Source: Prochlorococcus sp. AG-347-L17
Lineage (GTDB): Bacteria; Cyanobacteriota; Cyanobacteriia; PCC-6307; Cyanobiaceae
Reading direction: 5' to 3'
Length of the DNA: 45,351 bases
Assembly: GCA_003278925.1 (NCBI GenBank)
Contig: QCCN01000013.1
Coordinates: 1 to 45,351 of the forward strand
Both the position numbers and the translations under genes were made by a program. The notes beneath the pieces were generated by a model, which saw only the letters and a program-made list of their open reading frames with translations, did no database searches and was not told the DNA's origin. Below are positions 27,783-34,479 of the stretch, piece after piece (positions within the stretch are counted from its first letter, which is position 1; every line of letters begins with the position of its first letter).

Positions 27783-28181
27783 TTAGGTGTTATATTTATC
27801 CATCATTTCCTGAAATTTTAGGAACGATAAAAACTTATTATAAGTTTGTAAGTCAAAATCCTCCTGATTCTCCTCATTTAAATGGGTTGAATTATTAGGA
27901 ATAAAATGATTCCCCAAGTTAGTATCAATTGAGAGTTTTGCATTATCTGTAAAGAAACCCTTATTATCAGGTAAGTTTTGTGATTTATCTTTATTTAATT
28001 GATATGATTGAATTACTTTACCATTTTTTTTATTAAATATTCCTCTAATAGAAAGTGCTTCTTCTACCAAAATACTTATTATTTTTGAATTACTTAAATT
28101 GTTCTCTATGCTCAACTTTTCAATTATTCTCATAACATCTTCTCTAGGAATAAAACCAACTCTTTTTTTCTTCGTAGGCAT
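27783..28181 (-). CDS. Ribbon-helix-helix-like DNA-binding protein (hypothetical)
   Basis: The N-terminal 50 residues fit a ribbon-helix-helix pattern: a basic strand (KKKRVGFIPREDV), helix one (MRIIEKLSIENN), a turn with LSNS, and helix two (KIISILVEEALSIRG). The remaining 80 residues are polar, rich in Asn, Lys and Asp, and probably flexible, ending in a short helix. CopG/Arc-type proteins with this layout repress transcription, often of their own gene. The sequence GCAACACTT occurs just past its 3' end and, inverted, in its upstream region, possible operator half-sites. Identification of the fold is by eye. Confidence 0.62.
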   Translation of the reverse strand: MPTKKKRVGFIPREDVMRIIEKLSIENNLSNSKIISILVEEALSIRGIFNKKNGKVIQSYQLNKDKSQNLPDNKGFFTDNAKLSIDTNLGNHFIPNNSTHLNEENQEDFDLQTYNKFLSFLKFQEMMDKYNT

Positions 28182-28251
28182 TTAAAAATTAATTAAAGTT
28201 CGGCACTTGACTGTAATAAGTGTTGCACTATATTCATTATAAGTCAATTAA

Positions 28252-28407
28252 ATGCTAATGATTTTACCAACAACCTTACTCTTGGGAGCGCTTGGATATC
28301 TTTTCTATACCTCAAAAAGAGAACTTTTACTAGATCACAATGAACTTATAGAAAACCAAAAAGAGAATGATGATTTGTATAAAGATTTGGAAGATCTATT
28401 TATTTAA
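28252..28407 (+). CDS. Small one-helix membrane protein (51 residues)
   Basis: ATG 28252 opens a 51-residue frame: an N-terminal hydrophobic helix (LPTTLLLGALGYLFYT), then a highly charged soluble tail rich in Glu, Asp and Lys with predicted coiled-coil character (LLLDHNELIENQKENDDLYKDLEDL). The N-terminal anchor and cytoplasmic acidic tail look designed. It is divergent from the ribbon-helix-helix gene, with 70 bases between starts. No family is recognised. Confidence 0.6.
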   Translation: MLMILPTTLLLGALGYLFYTSKRELLLDHNELIENQKENDDLYKDLEDLFI

Positions 28408-28500
28408 AATTACTGCATTAATATTAAAGAACTTTATTTCTTGACTAAAGATATACAAAACCTTAAACATTATTAAAATAAATATATAGATATAAAATTA

Positions 28501-28797
28501 ATGACTGTCCATCAAGATTACGAAATAAAAATCAATCTTAATGAATTGATTGAAAAGAGAATTCCATGTTGTGATTTACTTCACCCTGATCATTGTCTAA
28601 CAGAACAACAAGTCTCTGAAATTGCACATGATATTCGTATGGATTTAAATTTACATGATCTTTACAAGCAAGTGGATCAACACATTATGAATTATGTAAA
28701 TGCAGCTGGTATTGATAACAAAGATCATTGGGTTGAACCTCATCTTCCAGATTTGGAAAGAGATTTAAAAGAAGAAGTTGGAATAGAATTTGATTAA
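28501..28797 (+). CDS. Hypothetical protein (98 residues, Cys/His/Asp-rich)
   Basis: A 98-residue soluble protein with an unusual N-terminal segment: LNELIEKRIPCCDLLHPDHCLTEQQ contains three cysteines and two histidines within about 12 residues (CCDLLHPDHC), a plausible metal-binding cluster. It is followed by helices rich in Asp/His (IAHDIRMDLNLHDLYKQVDQHIM) and an acidic end. The family is not recognised, though it seems conserved in style with picocyanobacterial small proteins. ATG 28501 is preceded by an AT-rich promoter-like region. Confidence 0.65.
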   Translation: MTVHQDYEIKINLNELIEKRIPCCDLLHPDHCLTEQQVSEIAHDIRMDLNLHDLYKQVDQHIMNYVNAAGIDNKDHWVEPHLPDLERDLKEEVGIEFD

Positions 28798-28817
28798 TCT
28801 TTTTTACTAAAAAAAAA

Positions 28818-28961
28818 TTAATATATATACTTTTTTTCTAAATCATCTATTAATTTATAAATACTTTTAGCTGATCTCTTTCTCTTTTTTAAAATTGTAA
28901 AAACAATTAATCCAATAAATACTGCAATAATAGGTGTAAAAATAATAGTTTCATGATTCAT
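28818..28961 (-). CDS. Small one-helix membrane protein (47 residues)
   Basis: ATG 28961 starts a 47-residue frame with one N-terminal hydrophobic helix (TIIFTPIIAVFIGLIVFTIL), a very basic stop-transfer segment (KKRKRSAK), and a short amphipathic tail ending in Tyr/Lys. The topology prediction is simple: N-out, C-in by the positive-inside rule. It is convergent with the 98-residue gene, with 20 bases between ends. No function is known. Confidence 0.55.
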   Translation of the reverse strand: MNHETIIFTPIIAVFIGLIVFTILKKRKRSAKSIYKLIDDLEKKYIY

Positions 28962-29130
28962 AACCATCTAGCAGAAGTATATTATTTAAACTATAAAAAA
29001 GTCTGAATCAATAAAATAGGTACTTTATACAAATATTTCACTATAAACAATTAAGATTTTTTATAAACAAGTTAAATAGTTAAAAATTTTTGTAAATTAT
29101 GTAGATATAAATTCTAATTAAATAAAGATA

Positions 29131-29313
29131 ATGGTTGATTATTTTGCCTTAACATTTACTGAGATGGGGATCGGTAAAATAGAGTTATCAGTTATTGGTG
29201 CAGTAGTTTTAATATTTCCAATTTTATTTGTTTATGCATCTAAAAACCTTGATGCTAAGGGTGTTTTTGAATGGATGATGGAGAAACCAAATGATTGGAT
29301 AGGCAAAAAATAA
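29131..29313 (+). CDS. Small one-helix membrane protein (60 residues)
   Basis: A 60-residue frame with a polar start (VDYFALTFTEMGIGKIEL), one long hydrophobic helix (VIGAVVLIFPILFVYASKN) and an amphipathic tail with Trp and Lys (GVFEWMMEKPNDWIGKK). The mix of aromatic residues at both helix ends is typical of genuine membrane proteins. It resembles low-mass photosynthetic-complex subunits in size, but I cannot name it. It ends 22 bases before the convergent secreted-protein gene. Confidence 0.65.
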   Translation: MVDYFALTFTEMGIGKIELSVIGAVVLIFPILFVYASKNLDAKGVFEWMMEKPNDWIGKK

Positions 29314-29335
29314 AACTTCAACAATTTATATTTTT

Positions 29336-29677
29336 CTAGTAAAATTTTAAATTTTCTAAATTACTTATTTCAAAATCATAAACCTGACAATTATTTTCCA
29401 AATCATTAACTATTGAATTTTTTAGAAGAGAATAATCTATCAACTTATTGAGTTTATTATTTTTAAATTCCTTATTAGTCTCTCCAATAGCAAAAGCCAA
29501 AGCTCCTTCATAAGAAATCCCGAATTTGGTAGTGTTGCAGTAAGTTCTAGTAAACTTGTTAGAAATCTTTTTAGTATACTTTTCAAGAGTTTTAGAAGAA
29601 GTATCTAATGAGTAAACTGGACTGTTAAATAGAAAAAGCAAAAATAAAGTGAATGCTGCAAAAACTCTTTTGATCAT
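29336..29677 (-). CDS. Exported small protein (113 residues)
   Basis: The protein starts with a clear signal peptide: positively charged MIKR, a hydrophobic core (VFAAFTLFLLFLF) and a probable cleavage after PVYS or VYSL near residue 23. The mature part of about 90 residues is Lys/Asn-rich with two cysteines (TYCNTT and NNCQVY) that could form a disulfide in the periplasm or lumen. The segment ISYEGALAFAIGETNKEF is the best-conserved-looking part. I do not recognise the family. Confidence 0.65.
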   Translation of the reverse strand: MIKRVFAAFTLFLLFLFNSPVYSLDTSSKTLEKYTKKISNKFTRTYCNTTKFGISYEGALAFAIGETNKEFKNNKLNKLIDYSLLKNSIVNDLENNCQVYDFEISNLENLKFY

Positions 29678-30043
29678 AATATTTCAAAAATTGCAAATTT
29701 AATATAATTTAGAATTTAACTCTGCTGACAATGTTTTATTAAAAATATAGAAATTAAAAATTTATTAACCACAACAGCTATTTCATATTTTTGAAGATAA
29801 AAACTCTCTAAATGAGTATTTTATACTTTGAATTTTTTTTGGTAGTTTTTTTAGAAAACGCCTAAATGCTTTTGGCATAAAGAAAATCCATCTCAATAAT
29901 TAATAGATAACAAACAAAACATGGATATTCAATAAATAATAATCCAAAAATAAGTAAATTAATTATTAAATATAAGGATCGAGCTATGGAAATGTATTTG
30001 AACATGAATTATTGTTTAATTAATTATTAAATAAAAAATTAAT
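29678..30043. other. Gene-free AT-rich interval with a short direct repeat
   Basis: About 366 bases without a convincing frame. A 16-base sequence, AATTAATTATTAAATA, occurs at 29957-29972 and again at 30018-30033, both upstream of the 64-residue gene at 30044. The repeat is low-complexity and may be chance. No tRNA, terminator or riboswitch-like fold was seen. Confidence 0.45.
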
Positions 30044-30238
30044 ATGGCACTACCAGAACTTATTTATGCTCCTTTAGATGGCGGAACAATACATAGATAT
30101 GAAATTAGTGGTGGCAAGAGAAAATTTTTAAGATTTATAGGTTGTTATTTGGGTCAATGTAATTTTCACAAAAATATTGATGATGCTATTGATTACATAA
30201 AAAATTTGAAAGAATCACAAAAGATACAAAAAACATGA
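30044..30238 (+). CDS. Small hypothetical protein (64 residues)
   Basis: A 64-residue soluble basic protein: ALPELIYAPLDGGTIHRYEI is followed by SGGKRKFLRFIGCYLGQCNF and a C-terminal helix (NIDDAIDYIKNLKESQK). The first half looks like a beta hairpin carrying Gly-Gly and two cysteines six residues apart, the second a helix. I cannot assign it. It is followed 158 bases later by the Rieske oxygenase gene on the same strand. Confidence 0.6.
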   Translation: MALPELIYAPLDGGTIHRYEISGGKRKFLRFIGCYLGQCNFHKNIDDAIDYIKNLKESQKIQKT

Positions 30239-30396
30239 AATAAAGATACATAGATACAACATAGACTCAATATTTTTCGATAACTACATAATTATTGCTA
30301 CAAATAATAGAGAATTTTCTTTTTATAAGAAATTGATTATTTACTTGAGTTATAGTTCCGAAAGATAAACAGTCATTTAAAAAAAGAAATTAATTT

Positions 30397-31719
30397 ATGG
30401 AAAACAGACAAATTAATTTTTTTAAATCAAAAGACTTTAATACCGTTCTTAAGCCATTTAAAAAAGGAACGGTGGTAAAAATTGACTCGTTTGATATTAG
30501 AGAAAATCAAAAAGAATTAAATATAGGTTTATTTGGTTGGTATGCAATTTGTCCCTCTAAAGAACTAAAAAAAAATAAGCTATATTATTTTTCACTCTAT
30601 GATGAGCCTCTTGTTCTTTATAGAGATGAAAATAAAAACGTTAGGTGTATTAAAAATATTTGTCCACACAGAGGGGCCTCATTTTTTGGAGGGACATTAT
30701 CAGATGGAGTAATAACTTGCCCATATCATGGAGCTAAGTTTTCATCTAAAGGAAGTTGTCAAAATCTCGACAGAATAACATGTCGCCATATAGTTGATAA
30801 TAACTACGATAACTACGCCAAAAGAATTCATTTATCTCAATACAAAACTTCAGAAAAAAATGGATATATTTTTGTACATTTTTCTAAAAAATCTGAGACT
30901 GATTTAAATAATATAAGTGAAGATACACCTATAAGTAACTACGAATTATATGAAAATGGTTTTTCACATAAGGATTATGTCTTTGAGGAGGTATTAGTCG
31001 ACTTCAAATGTGATTGGTCAAGAATTATTGAAAATCACCTAGATATACTTCATATCTTTTGGGTTCATGGTGATACAATCCCAGACAAAGATGTGAATAA
31101 AAACGTATTAGTTAGTTTTAACCAGAAAATTAATATTAATCCCTCATACATTGAAAGTATTTATTATTACAAGAATGACCCTACAAAAGAATTTATTCGG
31201 ATAAAGTACATTCCTCCAGGAAGGATATTAATTTACAAAGGTGATCCTTCCTCATCAAGATATTTACAAGTTTTAGATCATATCCCTCTAGGAAAAAACA
31301 AAGCAAGAGTTATAGTAAGACACTACAGGAAATTTCTACAAAATAAACTGCTTAATAATCTCTTATTATTTAAAGAGACTCAAAGAAAGATTTTTTATAA
31401 GATATTCGATGAGGATTATATGATTTTAAAAACACAAACATATAATCACGATATGGGATTTATAAGTAAGGATGAAATAAAATTATTGGGAGAAGACAGG
31501 ATAATAAATTATTTTTGGAAGTGGTACAAGAAGTCTGAAGATAAAGATGAACCATGGAAAAATATTAACAAAACCCAAAATCTTGATGTATATGACAAAG
31601 TTATATTGAAATATCCTCCTGAGATAAAGAAGTTAGAAATTGCAAATAATATAGATATTATTAGAAAAACATTTGTAAGATTTGCTGCTCCGCTTATATT
31701 TTTTATGTTAATAATATAA
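30397..31719 (+). CDS. Rieske-type non-heme iron oxygenase, PaO/CAO-like, probably truncated at the C-terminus
   Basis: The N-terminal Rieske domain binds a [2Fe-2S] cluster through Cys89-Pro-His91 and Cys108-x2-His111. The catalytic domain has the mononuclear iron motif Glu212-x3-Asp216-x2-His219-x4-His224 within IENHLDILHIFWVH. Both sets match the pheophorbide a oxygenase/chlorophyllide a oxygenase-like branch, whose members act on tetrapyrroles or related ring compounds with ferredoxin as donor. The substrate here is unknown. The protein ends after 440 residues within a hydrophobic helix (AAPLIFFMLII). One codon past the stop, in the same frame, a second hydrophobic segment follows (31723-31824), so the gene looks interrupted by a single TAA. 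Codon use is as AT-rich as the flanks. Confidence 0.82.
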   Translation: MENRQINFFKSKDFNTVLKPFKKGTVVKIDSFDIRENQKELNIGLFGWYAICPSKELKKNKLYYFSLYDEPLVLYRDENKNVRCIKNICPHRGASFFGGTLSDGVITCPYHGAKFSSKGSCQNLDRITCRHIVDNNYDNYAKRIHLSQYKTSEKNGYIFVHFSKKSETDLNNISEDTPISNYELYENGFSHKDYVFEEVLVDFKCDWSRIIENHLDILHIFWVHGDTIPDKDVNKNVLVSFNQKININPSYIESIYYYKNDPTKEFIRIKYIPPGRILIYKGDPSSSRYLQVLDHIPLGKNKARVIVRHYRKFLQNKLLNNLLLFKETQRKIFYKIFDEDYMILKTQTYNHDMGFISKDEIKLLGEDRIINYFWKWYKKSEDKDEPWKNINKTQNLDVYDKVILKYPPEIKKLEIANNIDIIRKTFVRFAAPLIFFMLII

Positions 31720-31824
31720 TCCATGAAGAAAGTAGATAGACCTTCATGGTTGAATTGGCTTTATCTCTTTATATTTATTTTAAGCTCGATTCAATTGATT
31801 ATATTTTGGAGTAATAAGTTTTAG
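31720..31824 (+). pseudogene. C-terminal membrane helix of the Rieske gene, after an in-frame stop, or a 33-residue microprotein
   Basis: Immediately after the TAA at 31717-31719 the same frame continues with TCC and then ATG at 31723. It encodes 33 residues: a short polar start (KKVDRPSWLNW) and a membrane helix (LYLFIFILSSIQLIIFW) ending in SNKF. The joined product would be 475 residues with two C-terminal helices, a layout seen in PaO-like proteins. Its TAG stop overlaps by one base the GTG start of the ABC gene (TAGTG). Either a point mutation split the gene, or the 33-residue piece is translated alone from its own ATG. Confidence 0.6.
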
Positions 31825-32612
31825 TGTTTAAAAAATTTTGGTTTGACGCAAAAAATATAAATTGTTTTAAAAATGGCTTTAAAGTAATTAAAGATTTAAA
31901 TTTAAAGATATCTTATTCAGAAAATGTAATATTAATTGGACCAAATGGTTCAGGTAAATCATCTCTTATTGAAATAATTAATAGAAACTTATACCCAGTA
32001 GAAGCTAATGAATCGAAACTGAAAATATTTGACAAAGAACTTATAAATTTATGGGAACTAAGAAAAAAAATAAGTACCGTAAATAATGAAATTAAAAATA
32101 GAATAAATCCAAATTTACAAGTTTTTGATTTAATTTTAAGTGGACTATATGGAAGATATTGTTACGTACAAAATAAATCTGAAAAAGATTCTTATAAGGT
32201 GGAAAAAATCATGAAGAAAATGAATATTTCTAATTTATCTAAAAAGAATTTTTCCTATTTATCAGATGGAGAAAAACAAATTTCTCTTATTGCAAGAGCA
32301 TTAATAAAAAAACCCCAAATCTTAATCCTAGATGAACCAATTGCAAATTTAGATTATAAATCAAAGTTTTTTGTAATTGACAAGGTTAATGAATTATCAA
32401 AATTAAATACGAAAATTTTATGCGTCACTCATGATATTTCAACGATTACAAAAATTTATGATCGGGTCATAATGATAAAAGATGGCAAAATAATCGCTGA
32501 TGGAGATCAAAATAAGGTTATTAATAGTGAAAATTTTAATAAGTTATTTGGTATTCAAGTAGAGGTAACTAATAATAATGGACTTTGGAATATAAACAGA
32601 TTATCTAAATAA
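31824..32612 (+). CDS. Orphan ABC-type ATPase next to the Rieske oxygenase
   Basis: A 262-residue ABC ATPase. Walker A is GPNGSGKSSLIEIIN, the signature is YLSDGEKQISLIARAL (LSDGE, a variant of LSGGQ), Walker B is ILILDEPIANLDY and the switch His is in VTHDIST. The overall pattern resembles the ModF/PhrA or FecE-like branch, often attached to metal or cofactor uptake, but no permease or binding protein is next to it. The start is GTG at 31824, overlapping the preceding TAG by one base, so it is translationally coupled to the Rieske region. It lacks a membrane domain and may pair with a permease elsewhere or have a non-transport role. Its 3' end overlaps the convergent zinc-ribbon gene by eight bases. 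Confidence 0.85.
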   Translation: MFKKFWFDAKNINCFKNGFKVIKDLNLKISYSENVILIGPNGSGKSSLIEIINRNLYPVEANESKLKIFDKELINLWELRKKISTVNNEIKNRINPNLQVFDLILSGLYGRYCYVQNKSEKDSYKVEKIMKKMNISNLSKKNFSYLSDGEKQISLIARALIKKPQILILDEPIANLDYKSKFFVIDKVNELSKLNTKILCVTHDISTITKIYDRVIMIKDGKIIADGDQNKVINSENFNKLFGIQVEVTNNNGLWNINRLSK

Positions 32613-32793
32613 GAATTATAAAAATTGCTATCGCAATAGCAAGAAATACTAATTTTTTACTTTTAAAAAATGAAGAGGATTTATTTTTAAATGAAGAAGA
32701 TCCACATTTAGAGCAGACAATCTTACCTCCTAAAGATCGGTCTGAGACGAATGAAGAACTTCCACAATTAAAGCAAACTCTATTTACGCTCAT
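32605..32793 (-). CDS. Zinc-ribbon protein with C-terminal membrane anchor (62 residues)
   Basis: The first 35 residues contain two CxxC knuckles, CFNCGSSSF and CSKCGSSSF, separated by about 16 residues: a compact zinc ribbon. The last 20 residues (KKLVFLAIAIAIFIILI) form a tail-anchor helix. Such tail-anchored zinc ribbons occur across bacteria with undefined roles. ATG 32793 is followed downstream by a short convergent overlap with the ABC gene. The internal near-repeat of the two CGSSSF elements is notable. Confidence 0.75.
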   Translation of the reverse strand: MSVNRVCFNCGSSSFVSDRSLGGKIVCSKCGSSSFKNKSSSFFKSKKLVFLAIAIAIFIILI

Positions 32794-32870
32794 TTAAAAT
32801 AAAATTTTTAGAAATTCTACCTAAATTATATTCATAAATATTTTGTAAAGAAAAACTTCAGAAATGCGAT

Positions 32871-32889
32871 GATAATGAGAATCTATTGC
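32871..32889 (+). promoter_or_regulatory. Secondary Fur-box-like site
   Basis: GATAATGAGAATCTATTGC agrees with 14 of 19 positions of the Fur consensus GATAATGATAATCATTATC; the left two hexamers match best. It lies 45 bases upstream of a stronger box and 58 bases before the start codon of the Crp-type regulator. It might be a second Fur dimer site in tandem, but it could be chance in this AT-rich sequence. Confidence 0.4.
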
Positions 32890-32915
32890 AATAAGTAATT
32901 TTTTAGTGCATAATT

Positions 32916-32934
32916 GATAATAATTCTCATTATC
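32916..32934 (+). promoter_or_regulatory. Fur box upstream of the Crp/Fnr-type regulator
   Basis: GATAATAATTCTCATTATC matches 16 of 19 positions of the Fur consensus and forms a clear dyad (TGATAAT and ATTATCA at the ends). It ends 12 bases before the regulator's ATG at 32947, a position that would block transcription or translation initiation when iron is plentiful. The neighbourhood contains ferritin and an iron ABC ATPase. Confidence 0.7.
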
Positions 32935-32946
32935 AAATTTAAATTA

Positions 32947-33534
32947 ATGAATTTCCATAGTTATGGAGAATCTCCCTCAAAATCAGTAAGAATCATAACT
33001 GGACAATCTGTATTAATAGATCCCTCATCAAGACCAAAAGGGACATGCCTAGAAGTTGAAAGTGGAATTGCTAGAGTTTATTGCCCTTGTGAAGAAACTG
33101 AAGGAATGACACTCGCATTTTTACAATCAGGAGATCAATTAAGAACGGACCTTTTATGTAGCGAAGGTGTCTGTGTTGAAGCACTTACAGATTTATCTTT
33201 TCACAGCAACGTAAATATTGATGAGAATATTGGTTTCGATGCAGTAAATGAATGGACTTTGCAACTCCTTAGAATTAGACACTTAGGAAATGCAGAACAG
33301 AGATTACAAGCGTTGTTTTCAATACTAGTAAATCGTTTAGGTAGGAGATGTGGGCAATGGTGTGAGTTACCTTTTAGGTTAACCCATGAAAGAATTGGTG
33401 AATTAATCGGTTCTACTCGTGTAACGTCAACAAGATTAATTTCTAAATTAAGATCATCTGAATTATTAATAGCTCCTATTGGAACACAAACAGTCAGTGT
33501 TGCACCTTCTTTTATTGAAACATCGCCTCTATAA
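32947..33534 (+). CDS. Cysteine-rich Crp/Fnr-family transcriptional regulator
   Basis: From ATG 32947 the protein is 195 residues, with a C-terminal winged helix-turn-helix (LTHERIGELIGSTRVTSTRLISKL, residues 145-168) typical of Crp/Fnr. The frame extends upstream to 32914, but that would place the start inside the Fur box. The N-terminal effector domain is short and lacks the cAMP-binding RxA pattern. It carries seven cysteines: Cys34, Cys46-Pro-Cys48, Cys71 and Cys76, and Cys135 and Cys139 just before the DNA-binding domain. These pairs could bind a metal or Fe-S cluster or sense redox state; this is inference. A Fur box sits in its promoter. Confidence 0.85.
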   Translation: MNFHSYGESPSKSVRIITGQSVLIDPSSRPKGTCLEVESGIARVYCPCEETEGMTLAFLQSGDQLRTDLLCSEGVCVEALTDLSFHSNVNIDENIGFDAVNEWTLQLLRIRHLGNAEQRLQALFSILVNRLGRRCGQWCELPFRLTHERIGELIGSTRVTSTRLISKLRSSELLIAPIGTQTVSVAPSFIETSPL

Positions 33535-33538
33535 AAAC

Positions 33539-33826
33539 ATGCAGGAATCACAATCACTTACAAACAACTTGTTAATGGAAGTTGATGTTTTATCGAATAG
33601 ACTCAGAAATATCAAGCAATCCTATAAAACTACAGAAAATAAAGCATTGAAGGGAAGATTATTTGCTGAAAACAAAAATATTTTTAAAAGAGTTAATGAG
33701 ATTCACAAAATAGCTAAACTCTTAAATAAAAATAATGAGAAAATTAACTTTTCGAATTTACTTTTTGAAATAACCAAAAGGACATTGAATGAAAATAAAT
33801 TTGAAAGTAATTTATTTTTTCTTTAA
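33539..33826 (+). CDS. Helical hypothetical protein (95 residues)
   Basis: From ATG 33539, five bases after the regulator stop, this encodes a 95-residue, mostly helical and basic protein. Heptad-like stretches (LLMEVDVLSNRLRNIKQSYKT and VNEIHKIAKLLNKNNEKI) suggest a coiled coil. No catalytic motif is visible and the family is not recognised. It is almost certainly co-transcribed with the Crp-type regulator and thus probably under the same Fur box. Its 3' end overlaps the convergent ferritin gene by 15 bases. Confidence 0.65.
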   Translation: MQESQSLTNNLLMEVDVLSNRLRNIKQSYKTTENKALKGRLFAENKNIFKRVNEIHKIAKLLNKNNEKINFSNLLFEITKRTLNENKFESNLFFL

Positions 33827-34366
33827 ATCACTATCTATTAGTAATATTGCCGAAGGTTGATTAGAAGCAAACTTTACCTTGCCCAGTATGTTCGCAAATT
33901 CATCTTCTGATTGTGTTTGAGCCTCTATAATAGGATCTAAAAATACGTTAGTTCTTGTATCTGAAATTCTTTCTGATATGGAATAAAGTTGTTGAAGAGA
34001 TGAAGTTAAATCCGCTTCCATATTAAAAGAATAAGAAATCAGTTCCTCTATTGAATCCCATGTTTGAACAGGTGCAGGAATTTCATCTAATTTTACGCTT
34101 TGTCCTCTTGCGATTAAGTAATCTGCAAATTTCTGAGCATGTTCCATTTCGCCTTTTGATTCACTAAGAAAATGAGAGGCAAATCCATTTAAATCACGTT
34201 CTTGAAACCATAGATACATAGAAAAATATTGAACATTGGCATATCTTTCCATTGTTAGATGTTCAAAAATGTTATCCAATAAACTATTATCTATCGGTTG
34301 AGCGACAGCTCTTCCAGATGGACCAAAATTAATTAATTTCTTTGTTTTTAGATTATTTTCATTCAT
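33812..34366 (-). CDS. Ferritin (non-heme)
   Basis: Ferritin forms a 24-subunit shell that oxidises Fe(II) and stores iron. The 184-residue protein shows a four-helix bundle with ferroxidase residues in LTMERYANVQYFSMYLWFQE and SESKGEMEHAQKFADYLIARG (Glu-x2-His), and a later helix with EADLTSSLQQLY and EAQTQSEDEFA. It resembles the ferritins of marine picocyanobacteria such as SynFtn of Synechococcus CC9311, with about 20 extra N-terminal residues (NFGPSGRAVAQPI). It overlaps the upstream convergent gene by 15 bases. A Fur-box-like site lies about 85 bases upstream of its start, but closer to the microprotein on the other strand. Confidence 0.92.
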   Translation of the reverse strand: MNENNLKTKKLINFGPSGRAVAQPIDNSLLDNIFEHLTMERYANVQYFSMYLWFQERDLNGFASHFLSESKGEMEHAQKFADYLIARGQSVKLDEIPAPVQTWDSIEELISYSFNMEADLTSSLQQLYSISERISDTRTNVFLDPIIEAQTQSEDEFANILGKVKFASNQPSAILLIDSDLKKK

Positions 34367-34450
34367 TTTCAGGTAAGTATCTAGATAAATAATACAACAT
34401 TTTGTATAAATTAGTAATTAATAAATCCTTTAAATTAAATTAAATAATAT

Positions 34451-34469
34451 GATAATGAAAATCACTCGC
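34451..34469 (+). promoter_or_regulatory. Fur-box-like site upstream of the Lys/Cys-rich microprotein
   Basis: GATAATGAAAATCACTCGC agrees with 15 of 19 positions of the Fur consensus; its left two thirds match almost perfectly. It is 10 bases upstream of the microprotein ATG at 34480 and 84 bases upstream of the divergent ferritin start, so it could serve either gene. Confidence 0.5.
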
Positions 34470-34479
34470 AATACTATAA

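Noticed and set aside
29957..30033. 16-base direct repeat AATTAATTATTAAATA as an attachment site or iterons
   Set aside because: Low-complexity sequence, only two copies, and no integrase or replication gene nearby.
26330..30238. CRISPR array, transposon or prophage in the small-gene region
   Set aside because: No regular repeats, transposase, integrase, or phage structural motifs were found.
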